Below are positions 43,746-51,275 of a stretch of 62,502 bases of DNA, in pieces. The stretch is from an uncultured Eubacteriales bacterium (GTDB lineage: Bacteria; Bacillota; Clostridia; Oscillospirales; Butyricicoccaceae): contig CAJUGU010000004.1 in assembly GCA_910586105.1 (NCBI GenBank), positions 1 to 62,502 on the forward strand, written 5' to 3'. The notes under the pieces are model-generated. The model searched no databases and was not told where the DNA came from. It saw nothing but the letters and a program-made list of their open reading frames with translations. The position numbers and the translations under genes were made by a program. Within the stretch, counting starts at the first letter, position 1. Each line of letters begins with the position of its first letter.

Positions 43746-43774
43746 ATGGTACCACAATTTTCGCACAAATGCAA
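43746..43774 (-). promoter_or_regulatory. Promoter of the leader RNA and orphan operon
   Basis: TTGCAT (43774-43769) and TACCAT (43751-43746), 17-bp spacer. Confidence 0.6.
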
Positions 43775-43835
43775 GGAAAAACTAGAAGGTTTCGATGTTT
43801 TTTAAGAGTGCCGGGATCCGCCGTGAACGGAAGAA

Positions 43836-43860
43836 GAAAGCCACCCTTTACGGGTGGCCT
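43836..43860 (-). terminator. Terminator of SLH protein B
   Basis: GCCACCC/GGGTGGC with a 5-nt loop, followed by TTTCTTCTT on the minus strand. Confidence 0.75.
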
Positions 43861-43901
43861 TCTCCTATCGGGGTTAAAATTGAAAAGCGATTTGGGGTCG
43901 G

Positions 43902-46322
43902 TTATTCGACTACGACGTTGAGACCTTCACCGTCGATCTCCTCTTCGGAATTCGTCGGATTCTCGGGAGTCGTCAAATTCTCGGGAGTTGTCAGATTCTC
44001 GGGAGTCGTCGGATTCTCGGAAGTTGTCGGATTCTCGGAAGTCGTCGGATTCTCGGGAGTCGTCGGATTCTCGGGAGTACCAGGCTCCTTGTCCTCATCT
44101 CCATCCCCGGGGGCCGGGTCTTTAGGCTCTTCAGGATTCTTTGGTTCTGCGGGGGTACCAGGCTCCTTGCCCTCATCTCCATCCCCGGTGGCCGGGTCTT
44201 TAGGCTCTTCAGGATTCTCTGGTTCTGCGGGGGTACCAGGCTCCTTGCCCTCATCTCCATCTCCGGGGGCCGGGTCTTTAGGCTCTTCAGGATTCTCTGG
44301 TTCTGCGGGGGTACCGGGCTCCTTGCCCTCATCCCCATCTCCGGGGGCCGGGTCTTTAGGCTCTTCAGGATTCTCTGGTTCTGCGGGGGTACCTAATTTA
44401 ATAGCGATTGAATAAGAGAAAGAACCATCTGTAGTACCAACGGTAATCGAGAAGCTCAAATCTTCGATTTTCTCCAAATCCCGACCACTAATGATTGCAT
44501 CTTTGATTACAAGGTCACGTGTCGAAAGCTCACTAGAACGTGTAACAAAACTGGGGATCGTGTTTCCATTCACCACCAAAGAAGTAGCACTTGATGTGGC
44601 GCTATTAATGGTTTGCGCTACCTCGTTAATGGTATCTTCAAGTTTTCCAGTATTGTAAGTTATGGTTGCCTTGCTCACAGTAGCAGATGCACCCATACCC
44701 GTAAATCCAGCCATAAGACTTGCCTTGGCATTCGTAATTACATCGCTGGTCGGCGGTGTAGGCGGCTTCGGGGGCGGGGTCGTGCTGCCCTTCTTCTCCC
44801 AGCCAGCATACAGGCTGAAGCTCTCGGTCACGCGGTCGTCGAAATCATATTCATATCTGTAATTCAGATTATCCGCCGCCTTGCTGCTGGTAAACCAGCC
44901 CATGAACACATAGCCCCGGCGGGTCGGCTCGGTCGGTTCCTTGACGCGATCCTTGCGGTCGACATAACGGGTCTTATACAGATCGTCCTTGCTGCGGTCC
45001 TCATAGTTCAGGTAGAACCGGACGCGGTAGTCATAATCATACCGGTAATCGTAATCATGCGAACTGTCATAGCGGTGTCTCGTCCGGCTCGATGGGGTCG
45101 CGGGCGCATATTTCAGAACGCCGTTGACGCGTGTATTCGTCGCGCCGCCCATCACCTTCACGCTGGTGTTCTTGGTATCGACGCGGTTGCTGTCGCCAGA
45201 GATGGACGCATATTTCAGCGTGCCGCTGCCGCTCACCGTGACGCTGTCCGCGCTGCAATTGTATGTATTCACAACCGCGCCGGAACGGATATCGACCGTT
45301 GAGCCATTGCAATACGGCATCATATTGACCGTCGTCACATCGCCCGAAATGCTGATCGTATTATTGGGGGCGCTTGTGGAGATGAAATCGGCCCGGACGT
45401 CCTTCGTGATCGAAACGGAAGTATTGCGGGCGTTGCTGTCCATGCGGATGCCGTTGAGGCTGCTGCCGCCGGAAACGACGACGTTGCTGTTGACGCCATA
45501 GACGGCGATCTCACCGGTTACATCGGAATCGTCGATCAGCAGCTGGGCGCCTCTGGCGCGGGATTCGACCTTGCCGTTGACGGACATGCCGTCAAAATCG
45601 ACCTGTACGTTGCCGCAGGCCTCGGTGACGAGTACGCCGGTCGGGTTGCCGCGCAGGCGGACGGTACCGGAGGTGTTGATGATCGTCAGGCCGGACGCGG
45701 TATAGGTGCCGGGGCTGGTGATATAGGTACCGACGGCGCGGTCAAACATCGCCATGACCGCGGCGCGGCTGGTGTTTTCCATGGGTTCAAAGGTACCGCC
45801 GTCGTTGCCGATAGAGATGCCGCGGGACGCAAGGGCGTTGACATAACCCTGGGCCCAGGGCTTGACATAGCCGGTACCGGTGGTGGGATAAGCGCGGGAA
45901 TAGCCGGATTCGCTGATGCTGAGCGCATTTTCCATGATCACAGCGATCTCGGCGCCGGTGATGTTGTCATTGGGACGCATGTAGCCGTCGTCATCGCCGG
46001 TCATGATACCGGCGGCGGCGCATTTGAGCAGGGCGTCGGTATACCAGCCGCCGTTCAGGTCGGGGTATTCGTTGGGCGCGGTCTCTTCGAGGCCGAGCAT
46101 ACCGGCGATGAAGGTCGCCATTTCACCACGGGTGATGGCTCCATTGGGGTTGAATTCGCCGTCAAGGCCGTTGATCACACCGGTGTTGTTCCACCGGTTG
46201 ATCGAAGATTCGCTCCAATGTCCGGCGGAATCGGAGAAGCGAACCGCACCCGCGGAAGGTGCGACAGTTGACAGCATCATTGCCGCCGTCAATGCGCTGC
46301 ATAACAGTTGTTTCTTTTGCAT
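43902..46322 (-). CDS. SLH-anchored surface protein B with long repeat tail
   Basis: An 806-residue secreted paralogue of protein A. Signal peptide MQKKQLLCSALTAAMMLS, then three SLH domains (about 29-197). A beta-helix-like region and an Asp/Tyr/Arg-rich spacer (HDYDYRYDYDYR) lead to an InlB-type repeat ending SLYAGWEKKG and a beta domain. The C-terminal tail has four exact-length 26-residue repeats (GTPAEPENPEEPKDP...) and about seven 6-residue TPENPT repeats. Such acidic Pro-rich tails usually act as stalks. GGAGGG precedes the ATG. Confidence 0.82.
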   Translation of the reverse strand: MQKKQLLCSALTAAMMLSTVAPSAGAVRFSDSAGHWSESSINRWNNTGVINGLDGEFNPNGAITRGEMATFIAGMLGLEETAPNEYPDLNGGWYTDALLKCAAAGIMTGDDDGYMRPNDNITGAEIAVIMENALSISESGYSRAYPTTGTGYVKPWAQGYVNALASRGISIGNDGGTFEPMENTSRAAVMAMFDRAVGTYITSPGTYTASGLTIINTSGTVRLRGNPTGVLVTEACGNVQVDFDGMSVNGKVESRARGAQLLIDDSDVTGEIAVYGVNSNVVVSGGSSLNGIRMDSNARNTSVSITKDVRADFISTSAPNNTISISGDVTTVNMMPYCNGSTVDIRSGAVVNTYNCSADSVTVSGSGTLKYASISGDSNRVDTKNTSVKVMGGATNTRVNGVLKYAPATPSSRTRHRYDSSHDYDYRYDYDYRVRFYLNYEDRSKDDLYKTRYVDRKDRVKEPTEPTRRGYVFMGWFTSSKAADNLNYRYEYDFDDRVTESFSLYAGWEKKGSTTPPPKPPTPPTSDVITNAKASLMAGFTGMGASATVSKATITYNTGKLEDTINEVAQTINSATSSATSLVVNGNTIPSFVTRSSELSTRDLVIKDAIISGRDLEKIEDLSFSITVGTTDGSFSYSIAIKLGTPAEPENPEEPKDPAPGDGDEGKEPGTPAEPENPEEPKDPAPGDGDEGKEPGTPAEPENPEEPKDPATGDGDEGKEPGTPAEPKNPEEPKDPAPGDGDEDKEPGTPENPTTPENPTTSENPTTSENPTTPENLTTPENLTTPENPTNSEEEIDGEGLNVVVE
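43958..44077 (-). repeat. 18-bp coding tandem repeat in SLH protein B
   Basis: About 6.7 units of an 18-bp sequence (plus-strand unit GGATTCTCGGGAGTCGTC, with variants) encoding TPENPT/SENPTT. Confidence 0.85.
44078..44389 (-). repeat. 78-bp coding tandem repeat in SLH protein B
   Basis: Four consecutive 78-bp units, nearly identical, encoding 26 residues each. High identity suggests recent expansion and copy-number variation between strains. Confidence 0.9.
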
Positions 46323-46393
46323 GGTACTCCCTCCTTGTCACGTTATTTGCCAATCAAAAGAAATTTGGGCAGAATCTGCCCCCGCTACCATAC

Positions 46394-46422
46394 ATTATAT
46401 GCACTTCAGGTGAAGATTGCAA
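46394..46422 (-). promoter_or_regulatory. Promoter of SLH protein B
   Basis: TTGCAA (46422-46417) and TATAAT (46399-46394), 17-bp spacer. The leader holds GGGCAG/CTGCCC followed by AAATTTCTTTTGATTGGC, matching the SLH A leader in layout and in TTTCTTTTGATTGGC. Confidence 0.75.
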
Positions 46423-46555
46423 GGGGTTTTAAAAAAAGTTAATAATTCGCTCGAAAATTGTAACATAACTGCAATGTTTGTCCGCACGGGGGGCGGCGGA
46501 AGGGAATCCCCGGAAAATGCGGCGCCGGACGCTGCGGGCGGCAGCCATCCCCGCC

Positions 46556-46584
46556 TTGCCAAATCCGGGCGGATGCGGTACAAT
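46556..46584 (+). promoter_or_regulatory. Promoter of the zinc-ribbon gene
   Basis: TTGCCA (46556-46561), 17 bp, TACAAT (46579-46584). Otherwise 46423-46555 shows no gene. Confidence 0.7.
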
Positions 46585-46642
46585 AGACCTGTTCAACAGC
46601 CCCGGGGAGCCGTCCGCCCCCGGAACGCCAAGGAGGGACCCT

Positions 46643-47005
46643 ATGTTTTTCGTGATCGGTATGTCGCCCAGGCGCTGGCAGTTATCCTTCCGGCAGCAGG
46701 GCATTTGCCCCGTCTGCGGACGCATGGCCCGCTTTGAGGGGTGGGCGTCCGCGAACTGCCTGTCGCTGTTTTTTATCCCCGTGCTGCGGTTCGGCAAACG
46801 ATATTATCTCGTCAGCGCCTGCTGCGGCGCGTCCTGCGAACTTCCGCGCGAGCTCGGGCGATCCATGGAGCGCGGCGAAGTCGACCGGCTCGACCTGTCG
46901 CAATTCCAATTTTCCGGAGGCCGTCCGCAAGGCGCCTGCCCCGGCTGCGGCGCCGAGGTCGACCCGGCTTTTTCCTTCTGCCCGCACTGCGGCGCAAGGC
47001 TTTAA
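46643..47005 (+). CDS. Small zinc-ribbon protein
   Basis: A 120-residue protein of unknown function. It has an N-terminal CPVCGRMA knuckle and a SACCGAS second knuckle around a hydrophobic ANCLSLFFIPVLRFGKRYY segment. The C-terminal zinc ribbon is CPGCGAEVDPAFSFCPHCGA. Hydrophobic-plus-zinc-ribbon layouts of this kind are common in small clostridial proteins. The ATG has AAGGAGGG upstream; the open frame before it has no homology. rarA follows 28 bp later, so co-transcription is likely. Confidence 0.75.
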   Translation: MFFVIGMSPRRWQLSFRQQGICPVCGRMARFEGWASANCLSLFFIPVLRFGKRYYLVSACCGASCELPRELGRSMERGEVDRLDLSQFQFSGGRPQGACPGCGAEVDPAFSFCPHCGARL

Positions 47006-47033
47006 CAATCTGTATTCATGATGGAGGGAGCAC

Positions 47034-48377
47034 ATGCAGCAACAAAACCTTTTCAGCCAGTCGGCGGACCGCCCGCTCGCAAGCCGGATGCGTCCGCAGT
47101 CCCTTGAGGAGTTCGCCGGGCAGCAGCATTTGCTCGGCAAGGGCAAGATCCTGCGGCAGCTCATCGACGCCGACCGCGTTTCCTCCATGATCTTCTGGGG
47201 GCCTCCCGGCGTCGGCAAAACCACCCTCGCCCGGATCATCGCCAACCGCACGAAAGCATCCTTTATCGATTTCAGCGCCGTGACCAGCGGGATCAAGGAG
47301 ATCCGCGGCGTGATGGAACAGGCGGAAAACAACCGCCGGTTCGGGGAGCGCACAATCCTGTTCGTCGACGAGATCCACCGCTTTAATAAAGCGCAGCAGG
47401 ACGCGTTCCTGCCCTATGTCGAAAAAGGCAGCATCATCCTGATCGGCGCGACAACCGAAAACCCGTCCTTTGAGATCAATTCGGCGCTGCTGTCCCGCTG
47501 CAAGGTGTTCGTGCTGAACGCCCTTTCGGCCGACGACCTGACGGCGCTGCTGCGCGCGGCGCTTACCGATCCGCGCGGCTACGGCGGGCAAAAGATCGTC
47601 ATTGCGGACGACCTGCTCGAAAGGATCGCCAATTTCGCAAACGGCGACGCGCGCACCGCGCTCGGTACGCTGGAAATGGCCGTGCTGAACGGAAGCCAGG
47701 AAGGCGATACGACGACGGTCGAGCGGTCGCTGCTCGCCCAGTGCGTCTCCCGCAAATCTTTGCTGTATGATAAGAGCGGGGAGGAGCATTATAACCTGAT
47801 TTCCGCGCTTCATAAATCAATGCGCAATTCCGACCCCGACGCGGCGGTCTATTGGCTCGCCCGGATGCTTGAGGGCGGGGAGGACCCGCTGTATATCGCC
47901 CGGCGGCTGATCCGGTTCGCCAGCGAGGATATCGGTATGGCGGACAGCCGCGCCCTGCAAGTAGCGGTAGCAGCCTATCAGGCCTGCCACTTTTTGGGGA
48001 TGTCCGAATGCGACGTGCATCTGACCCACGCCGTGGTCTACCTCTCGCTCGCGCCGCGCTCGAACGCCGTTTATCAGGCGATCCTGAAGGCCAAAAAAGA
48101 CGCCCGGGAACGGCTGGCCGAACCGGTCCCGCTTCCGATCCGCAACGCGGTGACATCGTTGATGCAGGATCTGGATTACGGGAAAGGGTATGTGTATGCG
48201 CACGATACCGCATCGTTGATCGGCGATATGGAATGTTTGCCGGATTCGCTGCAAGGCGTCCGGTATTACCTGCCCGGCGAGCAGGGCAGCGAGCTGCGGG
48301 CAAAGCAGCGGCTGGAAGCCGTCCGCGCCTGGAAACAGGCGCGGCGGGAGAAGAAGCCGCAGCCGCCGGAGACCTGA
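47034..48377 (+). CDS. rarA: Replication-associated recombination protein A (AAA+ ATPase)
   Basis: A 447-residue AAA+ protein of the RarA/MgsA/WRNIP1 family that acts at stalled replication forks. It begins PLASRMRPQSLEEFAGQQHL. Walker A is FWGPPGVGKTTLARII (about 55-70), Walker B ILFVDEIHRFNKAQQD (about 109-124), and sensor 1 lies in IGATTENPSFEINSALLSR. The C-terminal helical region, with SEDIGMADSRALQVAVAAYQ near 302 and a PLPIRNAVT block near 365, is specific to the family. GGAGGG precedes the ATG. Confidence 0.95.
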   Translation: MQQQNLFSQSADRPLASRMRPQSLEEFAGQQHLLGKGKILRQLIDADRVSSMIFWGPPGVGKTTLARIIANRTKASFIDFSAVTSGIKEIRGVMEQAENNRRFGERTILFVDEIHRFNKAQQDAFLPYVEKGSIILIGATTENPSFEINSALLSRCKVFVLNALSADDLTALLRAALTDPRGYGGQKIVIADDLLERIANFANGDARTALGTLEMAVLNGSQEGDTTTVERSLLAQCVSRKSLLYDKSGEEHYNLISALHKSMRNSDPDAAVYWLARMLEGGEDPLYIARRLIRFASEDIGMADSRALQVAVAAYQACHFLGMSECDVHLTHAVVYLSLAPRSNAVYQAILKAKKDARERLAEPVPLPIRNAVTSLMQDLDYGKGYVYAHDTASLIGDMECLPDSLQGVRYYLPGEQGSELRAKQRLEAVRAWKQARREKKPQPPET

Positions 48378-48605
48378 GCGGGCGCGGCCCCGCGCGGCTG
48401 CGTTCGTCCGCTCCCATAGGGGCGCGTTTTCCCGCCCGGCGGGACCGGCGGCCTGGACTGGAAGCGTCCCGCGCATTTCAGGACATCCACACGACCGTTC
48501 ATGCCAAAAGCCTTGCAATTTCCCTCCCAGGGCCTAAACTTGAAGTAAGGGGCATGCCGTTTTCCGGTGGCCCCCACATCATTTTTCGATTGGAGGGAAA
48601 CCCTT
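48378..48605 (+). other. Gap between rarA and the coiled-coil gene
   Basis: Very GC-rich, with a GCGCGGCCCCGCGC palindrome just past the rarA stop. No gene; ends in TTGGAGGG, the next ribosome site. Confidence 0.4.
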
Positions 48606-49280
48606 ATGAACCCAATCACTTCCAGCAGGCTCCCCGCTTCTTTAAAGGCTCTGGCCGCAGCTGCGGAGGGAAAAAAGGCCGAGGAGGCCCGCCGCTCCGA
48701 AGAGGCCAGGGAGTTATCCGGCGTCCGGCAGTCCGACCCGCGGAAGGATCGCCCCCGCGCGCCGCAAATGGATGCGTACATCCCGGCGGAGCCGTCCGCG
48801 CCGACCGGCCTTTATTGGGTCGGACGCGATGAAAACGGCGATCCCGCGATCCATTTCGACGATCCCATGCGCGCGGCCCCGGCACAGGACGCGGACGACG
48901 CGCCCCGCAGCGCCGGCACCCCCTCGCCGCAGGATGGGGGGCCGGGACGCCTGCCCGGTAACGATGCCGCCAAGCCGGATGCCCCAGCCGAGGGGAACGC
49001 GCCCGCAAAGGATACGTCCGAGGATGAAGCCCCCGCCGCAAACAGCGCAGGCAAACCCGCAAAAAAACCGGAGGCCTGCAAAGGCAATACCGACGCCGTC
49101 GACCGGGAGATCAAACGGCTCAAGGAGAAGAAGGCAAAGCTCGAACAACAGCTAAATGCCGAAACCGATGAACAGAAGCGCAAGCAGCTTCAAAGCCAGC
49201 TTTCACAGGTCGAAAACGAATTGCGGCAAAAGGATACCGACGCTTACCGCCGGCAGCATACGCAGGTTACGCCGGTGTAA
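48606..49280 (+). CDS. Coiled-coil protein of unknown function
   Basis: A 224-residue cytoplasmic protein starting MNPITSSRLPASLKALAAAA. The middle (about 55-165) is low-complexity, rich in Ala, Pro, Asp and Lys. Residues about 165-215 form a clear coiled coil (DREIKRLKEKKAKLEQQLNA, then KRKQLQSQLSQVENELRQKD). This ending resembles FlxA-like proteins, but no family call is safe. GGAGGG lies before the ATG. It has no close functional neighbour. Confidence 0.7.
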   Translation: MNPITSSRLPASLKALAAAAEGKKAEEARRSEEARELSGVRQSDPRKDRPRAPQMDAYIPAEPSAPTGLYWVGRDENGDPAIHFDDPMRAAPAQDADDAPRSAGTPSPQDGGPGRLPGNDAAKPDAPAEGNAPAKDTSEDEAPAANSAGKPAKKPEACKGNTDAVDREIKRLKEKKAKLEQQLNAETDEQKRKQLQSQLSQVENELRQKDTDAYRRQHTQVTPV

Positions 49281-49372
49281 GCCATTCCCAAACGCGCAGG
49301 GCATTCGCGACGGCGTCAGGCGTTCCCGCAGGCTCGGAACGGGGATCCATTTCCCAGGGAACCCCAAAAGCG

Positions 49373-49402
49373 CAAGCCCCCCAAATTCCTTTGGGGGGCT
49401 TG
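49373..49402. terminator. Bidirectional terminator between the coiled-coil gene and amt
   Basis: AAGCCCCCCAAA/TTTGGGGGGCTT with a 4-nt loop. Weak T-rich flanks on both sides. Confidence 0.65.
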
Positions 49403-49449
49403 GCTGTCTATCTATAAAGGAAGTGGAGCAAGCAGCCGTTTGCCCGCCG

Positions 49450-51162
49450 TCAATCCTGCAAGGCGTCGTAACCGACTTCGCCGGTGCGGATCCGTACAAC
49501 GTCGACCACGTCATAAATAAAGATCTTGCCGTCCCCGATGTGCCCGGTGTAAAGCGCCTTCTTCGCCGCTTCTACAACGGTATCGACCGGGATCTCCGAT
49601 ACCACAATCTCCATTTTGATCTTGGGCAGCAACGTGACCTCGACCTGTGCGCCGCGGTAATACTCCGGCGCGCCGTGCTGGGCGCCAAACCCGCTGACAT
49701 TCGCGACGGTCATACCGTTGATGCCGATATCCGCCATTGCGTTTTTGAGCGCTTCCAGCCTCGACTGCTTTGCAAGGATCACGACCTTATGCATCGTGGA
49801 CGCGCCCGCCCGCGTGCTGACGCTGACCACAGGTACCGCCTCCGCCGGGAGCGAAACGGCCTCTTTCGCCGCTTCCTCGCCCGCCCGGGTACCCAACACC
49901 GACGGGATCGGCATGAAATCCGCATAAGCGGAGCTTAACCCATGCTCGGGCTTATCCAGCCCCATCAGCTCTTCCTCGGGGGAGACGCGCAGCCCGATCG
50001 TCGCGTTAATGATCCGGAACACGGCCGTCATTGCAACGGCCACCCATACGATCACCGCCGCGACGCCCAGCGTCTGGATCCCAAGGAACCGCGCGCCGCC
50101 GCCATATAGCAGCCCCGCCCGCTCGACTTCGACCGACGCGGGCGCATAGTAGGCGAACAGCCCGGTCAGGATCGTGCCCAGCGCGCCGTTGATGCAGTGT
50201 ACCCCGACCGCGCCGACCGGGTCGTCGACCTTCAGCTTCTGGTCGACGAATTCGATGCCGAACACCACCGCAAAGCCCGAGATTACGCCGATCGCCACCG
50301 CGCCTGCGGGGGTGACCATATCGCAGCCCGCCGTGATCGCGACCAACCCGGCCAGCGAGCCGTTCAGCGTCATGGACACATCCGGCTTTTTATACCGCAG
50401 CCACGTGATGCACATAACGGTGACGGTCGCGATGGCAGCCGCCATATTGGTCGTGACGAACACCCGCGCCGCAACTTCGGCATTGCTCCCGGAAAGCGCC
50501 ACGGTCGAACCGCCGTTGAACCCGAACCAGCAGAACCAGAGGATGAAGCAGCCCAGCGCGCCAAGGGTCAGCGAGTGCCCGGGGATCGCGCGCGCCTTGC
50601 CGTCGCCGGTGTATTTGCCGATACGCGGCCCGAGGATCGCCGCGCCGACCAGCGCCGCCACGCCGCCGACCATATGTACCGCAGTGGAACCGGCAAAATC
50701 GTGGAAGCCCAATTCGCTGAGCCAGCCGCCGCCCCAGATCCAGTGGCCGGAGATCGGGTAAATGACCGCCGAGATCACCATGGAGTAGATGCAGTAGGCG
50801 GAAAACTTGGTGCGTTCCGCCATTGCGCCCGAAACGATCGTCGCGGCGGTGGCGCAGAATACGGTCTGGAAAATGAGCGTCGTCCAGTCGTAGCCCGGAC
50901 CGGCGACGCCGTCCGCGAAGAACTCGAAGCCGCCGAAAAACGGGTTCAATCCCCCGAACATGATGCCGAAGCCGACCAGCCAGAAAATGGGGGTCCCCAG
51001 GCTGAAATCCATCAGGTTCTTCATGATGATGTTGCCCGCGTTCTTGGCGCGGGTGAAGCCGGTTTCGACCATCGCAAAGCCTGCCTGCATGAAAAATACA
51101 AGCGCGGCGGCGATCAGGGTCCAGCCGACATCCAACGATGCGGCAAGTGTGTTGATGTCCAT
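49450..51162 (-). CDS. amt: Ammonium transporter fused to a PII signalling domain
   Basis: A 570-residue fusion. Residues 1-420 are an Amt channel: GWTLIAAALVFFMQAGFAMV near residue 10, the pore His and SGHWIWGGGWL near 135, and GCFILWFCWFGFNGGS near 215. A linker of about 40 residues leads to a PII (GlnK) domain from about residue 458 (MHKVVILAKQSRLEALKNA). The T-loop reads YRGAQV, so the Tyr that is uridylylated in proteobacterial PII is Val. The PII signature ends IYDVVDVVRIRTGE. GGGAGGT precedes MDINTL. It lies downstream of glnN behind an attenuator. Confidence 0.93.
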   Translation of the reverse strand: MDINTLAASLDVGWTLIAAALVFFMQAGFAMVETGFTRAKNAGNIIMKNLMDFSLGTPIFWLVGFGIMFGGLNPFFGGFEFFADGVAGPGYDWTTLIFQTVFCATAATIVSGAMAERTKFSAYCIYSMVISAVIYPISGHWIWGGGWLSELGFHDFAGSTAVHMVGGVAALVGAAILGPRIGKYTGDGKARAIPGHSLTLGALGCFILWFCWFGFNGGSTVALSGSNAEVAARVFVTTNMAAAIATVTVMCITWLRYKKPDVSMTLNGSLAGLVAITAGCDMVTPAGAVAIGVISGFAVVFGIEFVDQKLKVDDPVGAVGVHCINGALGTILTGLFAYYAPASVEVERAGLLYGGGARFLGIQTLGVAAVIVWVAVAMTAVFRIINATIGLRVSPEEELMGLDKPEHGLSSAYADFMPIPSVLGTRAGEEAAKEAVSLPAEAVPVVSVSTRAGASTMHKVVILAKQSRLEALKNAMADIGINGMTVANVSGFGAQHGAPEYYRGAQVEVTLLPKIKMEIVVSEIPVDTVVEAAKKALYTGHIGDGKIFIYDVVDVVRIRTGEVGYDALQD

Positions 51163-51176
51163 TTTAACAACCTCCC

Positions 51177-51217
51177 AAAAAAAGATGGCGTGTATCTCAG
51201 GATCGAGATACACGCCA
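51177..51217 (-). terminator. Intrinsic terminator in the amt leader
   Basis: On the minus strand TGGCGTGTATCTC/GAGATACACGCCA is a 13-bp perfect stem with loop GATCCT, then TCTTTTTTT. The amt ribosome site GGGAGGT begins directly after the T-run, so this is an attenuator and not just the end of glnN. Confidence 0.88.
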
Positions 51218-51225
51218 TTGTGTAT
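51208..51225 (-). promoter_or_regulatory. Candidate antiterminator hairpin of amt (ANTAR-type loop)
   Basis: ATACAC pairs with GTGTAT around the six-base loop AATGGC. The 3' arm and part of the loop are the 5' arm of the terminator, so the two folds exclude each other. A at loop position 1 and G at position 4 match the known ANTAR-protein target loops. Confidence 0.6.
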
Positions 51226-51275
51226 GATAAATTTTTACACACGAAATAAAATTATGTCCTTTCCCGCCGGACGGG

